Shown: positions 1 through 9,190 of the stretch, piece by piece
Layout of the letters: every line of letters starts with the position of its first letter
How positions within the stretch are numbered: position 1 is the stretch's first letter
Source of the DNA: Limimaricola sp.
Lineage (GTDB): Bacteria > Pseudomonadota > Alphaproteobacteria > Rhodobacterales > Rhodobacteraceae
DNA length: 64,000 nucleotides
Direction: 5' to 3'
Assembly: GCF_016125575.1 (NCBI RefSeq)
Contig: NZ_WGLM01000005.1
Location: 124,001 to 188,000, forward strand
Notes under the pieces: generated by a model
The model's database searches: none
Seen by the model: only the letters and a program-made list of their open reading frames with translations
What the model was told of the DNA's origin: nothing
Position numbers and translations under genes: made by a program

Positions 1-1284
1 GCGTTCGTCGCTGGCGCCACGGGGGCCAAGGCCGAGGATCTGACGCTGTGCTGGGCCGCCTGGGATCCGGCCAACGCGTTGATCGAACTCAGCAAAGAAT
101 ACGAAGCCCAGTCCGGCAATACGATGCATTACGAATTCGTGCCATGGACCAGTTTCGCCGACCGGATGCTGAACGAGCTGAACTCGGGCGGGCACCTGTG
201 CGACCTGATGATCGGCGACAGCCAGTGGATTGGTGGTGCAGCCGAGAACGGGCAGTACATCAAGCTTAACGACTTCTTCGACGCCAACGGCATCAAGATG
301 GACGACTTCATCCCCGCCACCGTGGTGGGCTATGCCGAATGGCCGAAGAACACGCCCAACTACTACGCCCTGCCGGCTTTTGCCGACGTGGTCGGCTGGA
401 CCTACCGCAAGGACTGGTTCGCCCGGCCCGAGCTGCAGGCCGAGTTCAAGGCGAAATACGGCTATGACCTTGCCCCGCCCGCGACCTTCGCGCAGCTCAA
501 GGACATTGCCGAATTCTTCCAGGGCCGTGAGATCGACGGCAAGAAGGTATATGGCGCCTACATCTACACCGAACGCGGCTCCGAAGGCATCACGATGGGT
601 GCGATGGACGTGCTCTATTCCTACGGGTTCAAGTACCAGAACCCCGACAAGCCCTATGACATGGAGGGATTCGTCAACTCGCCCGGCGCCATCGCGGGGC
701 TGGAATACTACAAGGCGCTTTACGATTGCTGCACCGCGCCGGGGATGTCGAACGCCTACATGGGCGAGGGTGTGGACGCCTTCAAATCCGGGCAGGTGGC
801 GATGCAGATGAACTTCACCTTCACATGGCCCGGCTTCAACACCGATCCCAATGTCGGCGGAGACAAGACCGGCTACTTCCCCAACCCCGCCGGCCCCGAT
901 GGCGAACAGTTCGCCCAGCTGGGCGGGCAGGGGATCTCGGTTGTCGCGGCCTCGTCCAAGCAGGCGGCAGCGCTGGATTACATCAAGTGGTTCGCACAGC
1001 CTTCGGTGCAAGCGAAGTGGTGGCAGCTTGGCGGTTACTCGGCACTGAAGTCAGTTGTCGATGCGCCTGATTTCGCCACCAGCCAGCCCTACGCACAGGC
1101 CTTCCTCGACTCGATGGCGATCGTGAAGGATTTCTGGGCCGAGCCCAGCTACGCAGCGCTGCTGCAAGCCTCGCAGAAACGCTTCCACGACTATGTGGTG
1201 GCCGGGCAGGGCACAGCGAAAGAGGCGCTTGACGGTCTGGTCGCCGACTGGACCGAGGTGTTCAAGGAAGACGGCAAGCTCTGA
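1..1284 (+). CDS. ABC transporter sugar/polyol-binding protein (5' partial)
   Basis: The reading frame is open from the first base, so the gene starts upstream of the window. The first residues (AFVAGATGAKAED) look like the end of a Sec signal peptide cut after AKA, leaving a mature periplasmic protein of about 415 residues, usual for family 1 extracellular solute-binding proteins. Tryptophan- and tyrosine-rich stretches typical of sugar binding occur throughout. It is the first visible gene of an operon with two MalF/MalG-type permeases, two ATPases and a dihydroxyacetone kinase, so the ligand is probably a polyol or a sugar that yields a triose or ketose; the exact ligand is not readable. 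A GC-rich hairpin follows the stop. Confidence 0.9.
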   Translation, partial: AFVAGATGAKAEDLTLCWAAWDPANALIELSKEYEAQSGNTMHYEFVPWTSFADRMLNELNSGGHLCDLMIGDSQWIGGAAENGQYIKLNDFFDANGIKMDDFIPATVVGYAEWPKNTPNYYALPAFADVVGWTYRKDWFARPELQAEFKAKYGYDLAPPATFAQLKDIAEFFQGREIDGKKVYGAYIYTERGSEGITMGAMDVLYSYGFKYQNPDKPYDMEGFVNSPGAIAGLEYYKALYDCCTAPGMSNAYMGEGVDAFKSGQVAMQMNFTFTWPGFNTDPNVGGDKTGYFPNPAGPDGEQFAQLGGQGISVVAASSKQAAALDYIKWFAQPSVQAKWWQLGGYSALKSVVDAPDFATSQPYAQAFLDSMAIVKDFWAEPSYAALLQASQKRFHDYVVAGQGTAKEALDGLVADWTEVFKEDGKL

Positions 1285-1297
1285 TCCTCCCTGGCGT

Positions 1298-1313
1298 CCG
1301 GCCCTCGGGCCGG
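1298..1313 (+). terminator. Intercistronic hairpin after the binding-protein gene
   Basis: CCGGCCC at 1298-1304 pairs with GGGCCGG at 1307-1313; the inner base pairs must open to form a loop. There is no following T-run, so this is more likely an mRNA-stabilising or attenuating hairpin than a full terminator. It would explain higher expression of the binding protein than of the permeases, a common arrangement in ABC operons. Confidence 0.45.
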
Positions 1314-1405
1314 GCGTCCCCTTGCTGCGGCGCGTGGGGGCTTCCGGGGCCCCTGACCCTCGCGCATGATGACACTGCACGTTCTTGCCCCGGGAAGGTC
1401 CCACC

Positions 1406-2353
1406 ATGTCCGAACCTTTGTCCCAACGCGCTGCGACAGCAACGCCGCCCGTCCTTGCCCACCGCATCCGCGGCCTGTCGGACCGGGCCATCGCATGGAT
1501 CTTCGTGGCACCGACAATCGCGCTGCTGTTGGCGGTCAATATCTTTCCGCTGATATGGACGATCCGGCTAAGCCTGACCAACTACCGCTCGAACCGACCC
1601 AACGCGCCGGTGAAGTGGGTGGGGCTGGAGAATTACCAGAAGATCCTGCACGACCCCGACATCTGGAACACCTTTCAGGTGACCGCGCATTTCCTGATCT
1701 GGACGCTGGTGTTGCAGGTTCTGCTGGGGTTTGGCCTTGCCTACCTGATCAACAAGAAGTTTCGCGGTAATGACCTGTGGACGACGATCATCGTGCTGCC
1801 GATGATGCTGTCGCCCGCCGTCGTCGGCAATTTCTGGACCTTCCTCTACCAGCCGCAGATCGGGCTCTTCAATTACGTGATCGCATTCTTCACCGGTGCC
1901 GATCCGTCCAGCTTTTCGATGATTGGTGACGTGGGGCTGGCGCCTTGGGCGATCGTGATCGTCGATACCTGGATGTGGACGCCCTTCGTCATGCTGATCT
2001 GCCTGGCAGGGCTGCGCTCGATCCCGCCAAGCATTTACGAGGCGGCCGAATGCGACCGTGCCAGTAAGTGGCGCCAGTTCTGGACCATCACCCTTCCCAT
2101 GGTGCTGCCCTTCCTGATGCTGGCAGTACTGTTTCGCGGCATCGAGAACTTCAAGATGTTCGACCTTGTCGTGCAGCTGACGGGCGGCGGGCCCGGGTCC
2201 ACGACCGAGCTGACCTCGATCAACCTCAAGCGTGAGGCCTTCGAGAAATGGCGCACCGGCTATGCCTCGGCTTATGCGGTGATCCTCTTCGTGACCGTCT
2301 TCGGTCTGGCCTCGATCTACGTGAAGGCCCTCAACAAGGTGAAGGACAGATGA
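1406..2353 (+). CDS. ABC transporter permease, MalF type
   Basis: A 315-aa inner-membrane permease with about six hydrophobic segments. The cytoplasmic coupling loop is visible as YEAAECDRASKWRQF followed by ITLP, the EAA motif that docks on the ATPase, although the usual DGA is changed to DRA. I chose the ATG at 1406; an in-frame TTG at 1385 would add seven residues without a better ribosome site. The stop overlaps the start of the next permease (ATGA), indicating translational coupling. It forms the heterodimeric channel with the following gene. Confidence 0.9.
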   Translation: MSEPLSQRAATATPPVLAHRIRGLSDRAIAWIFVAPTIALLLAVNIFPLIWTIRLSLTNYRSNRPNAPVKWVGLENYQKILHDPDIWNTFQVTAHFLIWTLVLQVLLGFGLAYLINKKFRGNDLWTTIIVLPMMLSPAVVGNFWTFLYQPQIGLFNYVIAFFTGADPSSFSMIGDVGLAPWAIVIVDTWMWTPFVMLICLAGLRSIPPSIYEAAECDRASKWRQFWTITLPMVLPFLMLAVLFRGIENFKMFDLVVQLTGGGPGSTTELTSINLKREAFEKWRTGYASAYAVILFVTVFGLASIYVKALNKVKDR

Positions 2354-3291
2354 GCGCAGTTTCCGTCACCGTGCCGTCACGGCGGCAGAAATGGATCGCG
2401 GGCACCGTGGTGATCATCTACGCGCTGGTCACGATCATGCCGCTGCTGTGGATCATCGCAACCGGGTTCAAGACGCCGTCGGACGCGATCTCGTACCCGC
2501 CGAAGGTGATCTTCCAGCCCTCGCTGGAAGGATACGTCAACCTCTTCACGACGCGCAGCCGGGTCGCCCCCGATACGCTGGCCGCTCTGGGCGAACCCAC
2601 CACCTGGTATGACCGCATCGTGCGCCAATACGACATGGTTATCACCGGCCCGTCGCGATACGGCGCGCGCTTCCTCAACTCCGTGATCATCGGCTTTGGC
2701 TCGACCTTCCTGTCGGTCTTTCTCGGCACCATCGCGGCCTATGCGTTTTCCCGCTTCAAAGTGCCGTTGAAGGACGACCTGATGTTCTTTGTCCTGTCGA
2801 CAAGGATGATGCCGCCTATCGCCGTCGCGATCCCGATTTTCCTGATGTATCGCCAGCTCGGCCTGAGCGACACGCATCTCGGCATGATCCTGCTTTACAC
2901 CGCGGTGAACCTGTCGCTGTCGGTCTGGCTGCTGAAAGGGTTCATCGACGAGATCCCGGTGGAATACGAAGAGGCGGCCCTGATTGACGGCTACACCCGG
3001 TTTCAGGCCTTCGTGAAGGTCGTGCTGCCGCAGGCCGCCACCGGCATCGCCTCGACCGCGATCTTCTGCCTGATCTTTGCATGGAACGAATATGCCTTTG
3101 CGGTGCTGCTGACTTCGGGCATCGCGCAGACGGCGCCGCCTTTCATCCCCACGATTATCGGCACCGGCGGCAAGGACTGGCCCGCCGTCGCCGCCGGCGC
3201 CACGCTGTTCCTGCTGCCGGTCATGGTCTTTACCATCCTGTTGCGGCGCCATCTGCTGCGCGGCATCACCTTCGGAGCGGTGCGCAAATGA
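2350..3291 (+). CDS. ABC transporter permease, MalG type
   Basis: A 313-aa inner-membrane permease beginning at the ATG that overlaps the stop of the upstream permease. It has an N-terminal membrane segment (VVIIYALVTIMPLLWII), a periplasmic loop, a core of five more segments, and a clear EAA loop (EEAALIDGYTRFQAF) for ATPase contact. Its own stop again overlaps the next start by ATGA. Longer in-frame starts upstream lie inside the previous gene and are not needed. It is the second half of the transport channel for the polyol/sugar system. Confidence 0.9.
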   Translation: MSAVSVTVPSRRQKWIAGTVVIIYALVTIMPLLWIIATGFKTPSDAISYPPKVIFQPSLEGYVNLFTTRSRVAPDTLAALGEPTTWYDRIVRQYDMVITGPSRYGARFLNSVIIGFGSTFLSVFLGTIAAYAFSRFKVPLKDDLMFFVLSTRMMPPIAVAIPIFLMYRQLGLSDTHLGMILLYTAVNLSLSVWLLKGFIDEIPVEYEEAALIDGYTRFQAFVKVVLPQAATGIASTAIFCLIFAWNEYAFAVLLTSGIAQTAPPFIPTIIGTGGKDWPAVAAGATLFLLPVMVFTILLRRHLLRGITFGAVRK

Positions 3292-3476
3292 GCGAGTTCA
3301 TCAGCGGCCTTTTCCGACTGCGTCGCGGACCATGGGAAATGCTGGCGACGATCCTGATCGCGCTAGGCGTGGTGATGCTGATGCAGCCCTTCGTGCTGAT
3401 CCTGTTCACCTGGTCCTTTCTTGTGACCCTTGCCGGCACGGTGATGTTCATCATCGTCAGCCATTTTCCGGAGTAG
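3288..3476 (+). CDS. Small two-helix membrane protein of the ABC operon
   Basis: A 62-aa protein whose ATG overlaps the stop of the preceding permease (ATGA) and which ends 4 bp before the next gene. It has a short amphipathic start (MSEFISGLFRLRRGPWEML) and two hydrophobic segments, about residues 19-36 and 40-57, separated by a very short turn. The perfect coupling in an operon supports that it is real. Small membrane proteins are found in glycerol/polyol ABC operons with two ATPases, but I cannot name this family and its role (channel assembly or stability) is a guess. Confidence 0.75.
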   Translation: MSEFISGLFRLRRGPWEMLATILIALGVVMLMQPFVLILFTWSFLVTLAGTVMFIIVSHFPE

Positions 3477-3480
3477 CCCC

Positions 3481-4578
3481 GTGGCGCAGATCATTATCAG
3501 GAACCTGCGCAAGGACTTCGGTGCCTTCACCGCGGTGCAGTCTTCGACATTCACCATCGAGGATGGCGAGTTCTTCATGCTGCTTGGGCCCTCGGGCTGT
3601 GGCAAGACCACCACCTTGCGGATGATTGCCGGGCTGGAGTTGCCCAGTTCGGGCGAGATTTTCATCGACGGCGAGGAGGTCAGCCAAAAACCTGCCAGCC
3701 AGCGCGACATCGCCTTCGTGTTCCAGATGTTCGCGCTCTATCCGCACATGAACGTGCGACGCAACATCTCTTACCCATTGATCAGCCAGGGCATGCCGCG
3801 CGCGCAGGTGCGCGAGAAGGTGGCCGAGGTTGCGGCCATCCTCGGTATCGAGGACCTGCTGGACAGGCCCGTGGGTGGCCTTTCGGGCGGCGACCGGCAG
3901 CGCGTGGCGCTTGGACGGGCGATCGTGCGCGATCCGGCCTGTTTCCTGATGGACGAGCCGTTGGGGGCGCTCGATGCCGAGTTCCGCGAGCGCATGGCAG
4001 AAGAGCTGCGCGCGCTGCACGACAGGATGGGCGCGACGACGATCTACGTCACTCATGATCAGCTGGAAGCAATGCAGATGGGCGACAAGATCGTCGTGAT
4101 GAACCACGGCGTGGTCGAACAGTTCGGCACGCCACAAGACATCTACGATTGGCCCGCCACGCTGTTCGTGGCCAATTTCATCGGCTCGCCGCCGATGAAT
4201 GCGCTGCGCTTCGAGGGCGCTGTCGGGCCGGGGCAGGATAGCGTGATGCTGGGCGATGCTGCCGTTGCCATCCCTGCCTTGCGCGCGCAGGCCAATGGTG
4301 CGCTGGTCCTCGGTGTTCGGCCGGAACATGTTCATCCTGACGATTCCGCACCTTACCGTGGCCGGGTGACCGCGACGGAATACCTTGGCACGACCCAGAT
4401 CGTCAGCTTCGACACACCGAATGGCCCGCTGAAGGCGCGGCTGCCCTCATCCGTGCCGGTTGCGGTTGGTACCACGACCGGGCTGCGCTTTGATGCGCGC
4501 AAGCTGAGCCTCTTTGATGGATCGAGCGGCCATGCGCTGGTCTCCGAAGCAAATGCCGGAGTGCTGCAACATGGCTGA
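3481..4578 (+). CDS. Sugar/polyol ABC transporter ATP-binding protein 1
   Basis: A 365-aa cytoplasmic ATPase of the UgpC/MalK/GlpS kind. Walker A is GPSGCGKTT (about residues 38-46), the signature is LSGGDRQRVALGRA, Walker B is CFLMDEP, and the H-loop is YVTHD. A C-terminal TOBE-like regulatory part follows (residues ~235-365). The start is GTG at 3481. The signature ends in Asp rather than the usual Gln (LSGGD, not LSGGQ), which may matter for ATP contact across the dimer. The next ATPase gene overlaps its 3' end by 8 bp, so the two ATPases probably work as a heterodimer. Confidence 0.92.
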   Translation: MAQIIIRNLRKDFGAFTAVQSSTFTIEDGEFFMLLGPSGCGKTTTLRMIAGLELPSSGEIFIDGEEVSQKPASQRDIAFVFQMFALYPHMNVRRNISYPLISQGMPRAQVREKVAEVAAILGIEDLLDRPVGGLSGGDRQRVALGRAIVRDPACFLMDEPLGALDAEFRERMAEELRALHDRMGATTIYVTHDQLEAMQMGDKIVVMNHGVVEQFGTPQDIYDWPATLFVANFIGSPPMNALRFEGAVGPGQDSVMLGDAAVAIPALRAQANGALVLGVRPEHVHPDDSAPYRGRVTATEYLGTTQIVSFDTPNGPLKARLPSSVPVAVGTTTGLRFDARKLSLFDGSSGHALVSEANAGVLQHG

Positions 4579-5566
4579 AGTGATCCTGCGCAATGTCACG
4601 CGGCGCTTCGGCGAGACCACGGCGCTGGACGACGTGTCCATGACGGTGCCCGACGGCGCGTTCGTGGTGTTGTTGGGCCCGACGGGGGCCGGCAAGACGA
4701 CAACACTGCGGCTTGTCTCGGGCCTTGATGTGCCGGACCGGGGCGAGATTTTCATTGGCGGGCGGCCGATGAAGGGGTTGACGCCCGCGCAGCGCAACGT
4801 GGCGATGGTGTTCCAGCAATACTCGCTCTACCCCCATCTGAGCGTCAGGGAGAACCTCGCGTTCCCGCTGAAATCGCCGCTGCTGCGCACACCGCGGGCC
4901 GAGATCGACCGCAAGGTCGCCGAGGTGGCGAACGTGCTGCAGATCGCGCACAAGCTGGATAACAAGGCGACCGCGCTATCGGGCGGCGAGATGCAGCGCG
5001 TCTCGATCGGGCGGGCGTTGGTGCGCAACCCGGCGGTCTACCTGATGGACGAACCGCTCAGCTCGCTTGATGCCAAGCTGCGGGCGGACTTGCGTACCGA
5101 GTTGAAGAACATCCAGGCCAATTCAGGGGCCACGCTGATCTACGTCACCCATGACCAGATCGAGGCGATGACGATGGCCACACATGTGGGTATACTGGAC
5201 CAAGGGCGACTGGTGCAGTTCGGCCCCCCGCGCGAGGTCTACGAGAACCCGGTCAGCATCTATGCTGCGGGCCGCCTTGGCCAGCCGCGCATCAACATCC
5301 TGCCTGCAGACCTTTTTGGGACGGCCCCGGATGGCGCGCGGTTCATCGGCCTGCGGCCCGAGCAGATCGTGCAAGGCGAAGGGCAGGACAGCGTGGTGCG
5401 GCGTGTCGAACATCTGGGCGACCAGACACGACTGCACCTGAATTTTCGCGACCATGATCTTGTCACCGTGACGGACGCGCATACGCCGCTACGACCGGGT
5501 GACGCCCTGCCAATCCGCCCCGACAAACCATTTTACTTTGACGCCAATGGCGCGCGCATCGTGTGA
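4571..5566 (+). CDS. Sugar/polyol ABC transporter ATP-binding protein 2
   Basis: A 331-aa ATPase paralogous to the previous gene. Walker A is GPTGAGKTT, the signature is LSGGEMQRVSIGRA, Walker B is VYLMDEP and the H-loop YVTHD, so all catalytic motifs are present. A shorter TOBE-like C-terminus follows. The ATG at 4571 lies inside the end of the upstream gene; the in-frame extension to 4514 is upstream gene sequence read in another frame. Paired, non-identical ATPases with two permeases recall the GlpS/GlpT type of polyol transporter. Eleven bases separate it from the dihydroxyacetone kinase gene. Confidence 0.92.
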   Translation: MAEVILRNVTRRFGETTALDDVSMTVPDGAFVVLLGPTGAGKTTTLRLVSGLDVPDRGEIFIGGRPMKGLTPAQRNVAMVFQQYSLYPHLSVRENLAFPLKSPLLRTPRAEIDRKVAEVANVLQIAHKLDNKATALSGGEMQRVSIGRALVRNPAVYLMDEPLSSLDAKLRADLRTELKNIQANSGATLIYVTHDQIEAMTMATHVGILDQGRLVQFGPPREVYENPVSIYAAGRLGQPRINILPADLFGTAPDGARFIGLRPEQIVQGEGQDSVVRRVEHLGDQTRLHLNFRDHDLVTVTDAHTPLRPGDALPIRPDKPFYFDANGARIV

Positions 5567-5576
5567 GGACCATTTG

Positions 5577-7205
5577 ATGACCCAATTCATTAACAGGAAA
5601 GAGGACCTCGTCACCGAGGCCATCGACGGCGTGGTAATGGCCTCGGGCGGCCGGCTGGCGCGGCTTGACGGCTATCCGCATATCCGCGTGGTGGTGCGTA
5701 CGGACTGGGACCGCAGCAAGGTGGCGCTCGTCTCGGGCGGCGGATCGGGGCACGAACCGGCCCATGCGGGTTTCGTCGGGCAGGGCATGCTGACCGCCGC
5801 TGTCTGCGGCGATGTCTTTGCCAGCCCGTCGGTCGATGCGGTGCTGGCCGGCATCCTTGCCGTGACGGGGCCTGCGGGCTGCCTGCTGATCGTCAAGAAC
5901 TATACCGGCGACCGGCTGAATTTCGGCCTTGCCGCCGAACGGGCGCGCGCCTTCGGGCTGAAGGTGTCGATGGTGATTGTCGACGACGATATCGCGCTGC
6001 CCGATCTGCCGCAGGCGCGGGGCGTCGCAGGCACGCTTTTCGTGCACAAGATCGCGGGCGCGATGGCCGAGCAGGGCGCCGACCTCGACACCCTGACCGC
6101 GACCGCACAAGCGGTGATCGAGGGGACGCGGAGCATCGGTATGTCACTTGATACCTGCACGGTTCCAGGCTCTCCCAAGGAAAACCGCATCCCGCAGGGC
6201 ATGGCGGAACTGGGCCTTGGCATCCATGGTGAATCGGGTGTCGAACAGATTGCCTACGAGACCGCCGCGCAGGCGATGCAAGCGGTTGCGGCCAAGCTGG
6301 CCCGCGATATCGGGCCAGACATGCATGTTGCGCTACTGAACAATCTTGGCGGTGCCTCGGCGCTGGAGATGTCGGTGCTGGCCTATGAATTGGCCCGCTC
6401 TGAATTGGGCCGGCAACTTGCCCTGATCGTAGGGCCAGCGGCGATGATGACATCGCTGGACATGCGCGGGTTCTCGGTTTCGCTCTTGCCGTTGACGCCG
6501 GAGTTTACCGCTGCGCTGCAGTCACCGACGCCGCTGGCCGCCTGGCCCGGTGTCCACGCCATGACACCGGTCAACGTTGTCGCCCTCCCCGATGGGCTGA
6601 CGCCGATCCGCGCGCTGCCCTCCGACCATCCGCAGACACGGGCGTTCCTAACGCGCTGCTGCGAGATCCTGATCGCGGCAGAGGCGGATCTTAACGCGCT
6701 GGATGCCAAATCGGGCGACGGCGATACCGGATCGACGCTGGCCGGTGCGGCGCGGGCGTTGCTGGTGGCGATGGACAGGCTTCCGCTGGCTGACCAGACC
6801 CAGCTTTATCGTGCGATCGGCCTTGAACTAAGTCAGACGATGGGCGGCTCGTCGGGGGTGTTGCTGGCGATTTTCTTTGCAGCGGTGGGCGATGCCTCGT
6901 CCAGCGGGCTGCCGATGGACAGTGCCTTGCGCGCGGGCCTCGAACGGATGCAGCAGATCGGTGGCGCGCAGTTGGGCGATCGGACGATGATCGACGCGCT
7001 GGAGCCTGCCCTCAATGCCCTTGGCAAGGGGCTGGAGGCTGCTGCGGCGGCCGCGCGCAAGGGGGCCGATCACACCGCGACTTTGTCGCGCGCCAAGGCC
7101 GGGCGCGCCGCCTATATCGGCGCGGGCCAGTTGATTGGCCATGTTGATCCAGGGGCCGAAGCGGTGGCGCGCCTGTTCGAAGGGCTTTGCGCCCGCGTCA
7201 GTTGA
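5577..7205 (+). CDS. dhaK: Dihydroxyacetone kinase, DhaK-DhaL fusion
   Basis: A 542-aa ATP-dependent kinase of the single-chain type that phosphorylates dihydroxyacetone (or another short ketose) to enter the triose-phosphate pool. The N-terminal DhaK domain has the GGGSGHEP loop and GDVFASPS, and GIHGES around residue 220 supplies the histidine that covalently binds the substrate carbonyl. The C-terminal DhaL domain has the GDGDTGST nucleotide/Mg loop and the GGSSGVL loop. The start ATG 5577 gives the usual length. As last gene of the ABC operon it suggests that the imported compound is converted to a short ketose; the needed dehydrogenase may lie outside the window. Confidence 0.92.
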   Translation: MTQFINRKEDLVTEAIDGVVMASGGRLARLDGYPHIRVVVRTDWDRSKVALVSGGGSGHEPAHAGFVGQGMLTAAVCGDVFASPSVDAVLAGILAVTGPAGCLLIVKNYTGDRLNFGLAAERARAFGLKVSMVIVDDDIALPDLPQARGVAGTLFVHKIAGAMAEQGADLDTLTATAQAVIEGTRSIGMSLDTCTVPGSPKENRIPQGMAELGLGIHGESGVEQIAYETAAQAMQAVAAKLARDIGPDMHVALLNNLGGASALEMSVLAYELARSELGRQLALIVGPAAMMTSLDMRGFSVSLLPLTPEFTAALQSPTPLAAWPGVHAMTPVNVVALPDGLTPIRALPSDHPQTRAFLTRCCEILIAAEADLNALDAKSGDGDTGSTLAGAARALLVAMDRLPLADQTQLYRAIGLELSQTMGGSSGVLLAIFFAAVGDASSSGLPMDSALRAGLERMQQIGGAQLGDRTMIDALEPALNALGKGLEAAAAAARKGADHTATLSRAKAGRAAYIGAGQLIGHVDPGAEAVARLFEGLCARVS

Positions 7206-7206
7206 G

Positions 7207-7223
7207 CCGGGCGTGTCGCCCGG
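7207..7223 (+). terminator. Hairpin right after the dihydroxyacetone kinase stop
   Basis: CCGGGCG at 7207-7213 and CGCCCGG at 7217-7223 form a 7-bp GC stem with a TGT loop starting 2 bp after the kinase stop codon. No T-run follows. It probably marks the end of the ABC/kinase operon. The rest of the gap to 7385 shows no gene. Confidence 0.5.
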
Positions 7224-7384
7224 AGGCCACTTGTCCACACCACGACCCCGGTCGAGCCGCCGATGGCCGGTTTTTACAAGCGCGCCCCGCTGATCCCCGA
7301 TTAGGACCGGACGGATGAATGCAGGCTGAACCCCGGTAGAAAGGTGCGCGGCATGGCGGACAGGCGGAAATTTGGGCAGGGCCC

Positions 7385-8581
7385 GTGTCGATGAGGCGCT
7401 TCATCGGCGCACGCATGAGACTTCTGACACCGCACGACACCCTGCCGCTTGAGATCGAAGTTCGCGCGCCGGTCGGTCGGGGGATCGCGCGGCTGACGGT
7501 GCCTGCAGGTCTGGCGATCGTGGCCGGGGTGGTCATGGTCCAGACGGCGGGGGTTGCCCTGCCGGGGCTGGCCGTTGGTATCCTTCTGGCTACGGCCGCG
7601 CTGGCCGTCCTGTCCGGACCGGCGCTCGTGCTGCTACGCCGTGGTGCGCAGGTGCGCCGCTATCGGATCGACCCCGATCTAGTCACGTGCCTTGCTGCCG
7701 ATGGAAGCGGCGGCGCGGTTTGGCGAGAGCCGTTTGCCAACTATACCAGCATCCGCTGGGAGCGTTTCGTCGAACACCGGGGCAGTGGCGAGATAAACCG
7801 GCGGCATTTCGACCACGACATCGTGGCACTGGCCCATCCCGATCCATCGCGCACCGTCCCGCTCTTTTGCGCGACGAAACAGCTGGAGCCGACACCGGCC
7901 CAAGAGACCGAGAGCGTCTCGCCACGCGCCGCTTGGGAGGGCTTTTCGCGCCTGTTGGACCTGCCGGCCATTGATGGCCGTGACGGAGCGGACGACGCCC
8001 GTGCGCCCGAAGACCTCGACAAGTCGCTGCAGCAACTCGCGATCGAGGGCAAGATCGACAAAAGCTGGATGGATAGCCCGGCGCCGCCCGGCCTGATGCT
8101 GGAGGTGATCGGCGCTGAAGGTGACGCCGAGGCCAAGCGTCTGCGTGTGACGCTGCGCAAACCGGCGACTGGCCTGTTCACGTGGCTCCTCGTTGCTTTG
8201 GGCGCGGTCCTGTTGGGCGTCGGTGTTGTTGTGGCGGCCATTGGCCTGATCGTGGCCGGCGTGCTTTTCATCGCACTGGGCATAGGCCTGCGGGTGCTTC
8301 AGATCCGTGCGCCCCGGCGGATCGAGATTTCGCGGCAGCAGTTGTCGCACACCAACCCGTTGGTCGAAAGTGACAGTTTCAACCTGCCGCTTGCAGAGAT
8401 CGAAAGTGTCACGCTGCGCCGCACTGGCAGAGCCGATGTGCGCCGGTTGATGCCGGGGCCTGGTGTACGGGAGCTTGTGATCGGCACCGATGCTGGCGAG
8501 CATACCCTGGGCGCGGGCCTGTCTGCGCCAGAGCTGAGCTGGCTGCGGCGCTATATTGTGGCGGCTATCGTCAACGCCTGA
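7385..8581 (+). CDS. Membrane protein of unknown function
   Basis: A 398-aa protein that I do not recognise. Two hydrophobic hairpins are visible, at about residues 38-82 and 258-300 (AVLLGVGVVVAAIGLIV). Between them is a long soluble part with a segment LDKSLQQLAIEGKID; after the second hairpin comes a beta-rich tail with RRIEISRQQL and RELVIGTDAGEHTLG, which recalls PH-like membrane-anchored modules, but weakly. Start candidates are GTG 7385, ATG 7391 and ATG 7415. It stands alone after the ABC operon and converges with the next gene. Confidence 0.7.
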   Translation: MSMRRFIGARMRLLTPHDTLPLEIEVRAPVGRGIARLTVPAGLAIVAGVVMVQTAGVALPGLAVGILLATAALAVLSGPALVLLRRGAQVRRYRIDPDLVTCLAADGSGGAVWREPFANYTSIRWERFVEHRGSGEINRRHFDHDIVALAHPDPSRTVPLFCATKQLEPTPAQETESVSPRAAWEGFSRLLDLPAIDGRDGADDARAPEDLDKSLQQLAIEGKIDKSWMDSPAPPGLMLEVIGAEGDAEAKRLRVTLRKPATGLFTWLLVALGAVLLGVGVVVAAIGLIVAGVLFIALGIGLRVLQIRAPRRIEISRQQLSHTNPLVESDSFNLPLAEIESVTLRRTGRADVRRLMPGPGVRELVIGTDAGEHTLGAGLSAPELSWLRRYIVAAIVNA

Positions 8582-8587
8582 GGCGCG

Positions 8588-9169
8588 TCAGTCCTCCGGC
8601 AACCAGACGTCGAATTGCCCGCCCGTCAGGTGCGATACCTTGTCAGGATCGGAACTGTCCTTGCCTGTTATCCGGAAAAGCAGCGTCGCCTCGATCGTGC
8701 CGGCAAGGTGCAAGCGGTCACCATCCATCTCGGCCTTAGTCAGGGTGATCGTGGCGCTGCCGTCGCCTTCGGATGTGTAGTTGTAGCGCGTCCAGTTGAG
8801 ATCATCGAGCATCGTGACGGTCGGGTGCAGCGCCTGAGGATTGTTAGTGCCCAATCCCCCAACCGTGAAGCCGATCGAGATGCCGTGATAGCCGCGGATC
8901 CCTTCGTGCAACGTCGTGATGTCCCAGCCGAAGATCGCAACGGAGGTGCCGTCATAGTCGTCGTGAAAGCCGCTTTGCGAGCGTCCGTGGTGTATCCACG
9001 GCTGCCAGATTTCATCCGCGCCATCGCGCTGCGCGGTGATCGTCCCCAGCGGTGTGATGTTCAGTTTCGCCTCGGCATCGCTGGGCGCGGGCGGGCCGGC
9101 ATTTGCCACGGCGGCAACGCTGCACAAGGCGGCGACAAGGGCGAGGCGGGGTGTGGTGGCGTGGCGCAT
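8588..9169 (-). CDS. Secreted protein of unknown function
   Basis: A 193-aa protein with a clear Sec signal peptide (RLALVAALCSVAAVANA, cut near residue 24). The mature part is beta-rich, with WQPWIHHGRSQSGFHDDYDG and a C-terminal segment on DKVSHLTGGQFDVWLPED. No lipobox is seen, so it should be soluble in the periplasm or exported. I cannot assign a family. It lies 21 bp downstream of the LamG-like gene on the same strand, probably in the same transcript, so the two may act together at the cell surface. Confidence 0.7.
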   Translation of the reverse strand: MRHATTPRLALVAALCSVAAVANAGPPAPSDAEAKLNITPLGTITAQRDGADEIWQPWIHHGRSQSGFHDDYDGTSVAIFGWDITTLHEGIRGYHGISIGFTVGGLGTNNPQALHPTVTMLDDLNWTRYNYTSEGDGSATITLTKAEMDGDRLHLAGTIEATLLFRITGKDSSDPDKVSHLTGGQFDVWLPED

Positions 9170-9190
9170 GGGGCTCCTTCCCGATGGGGT

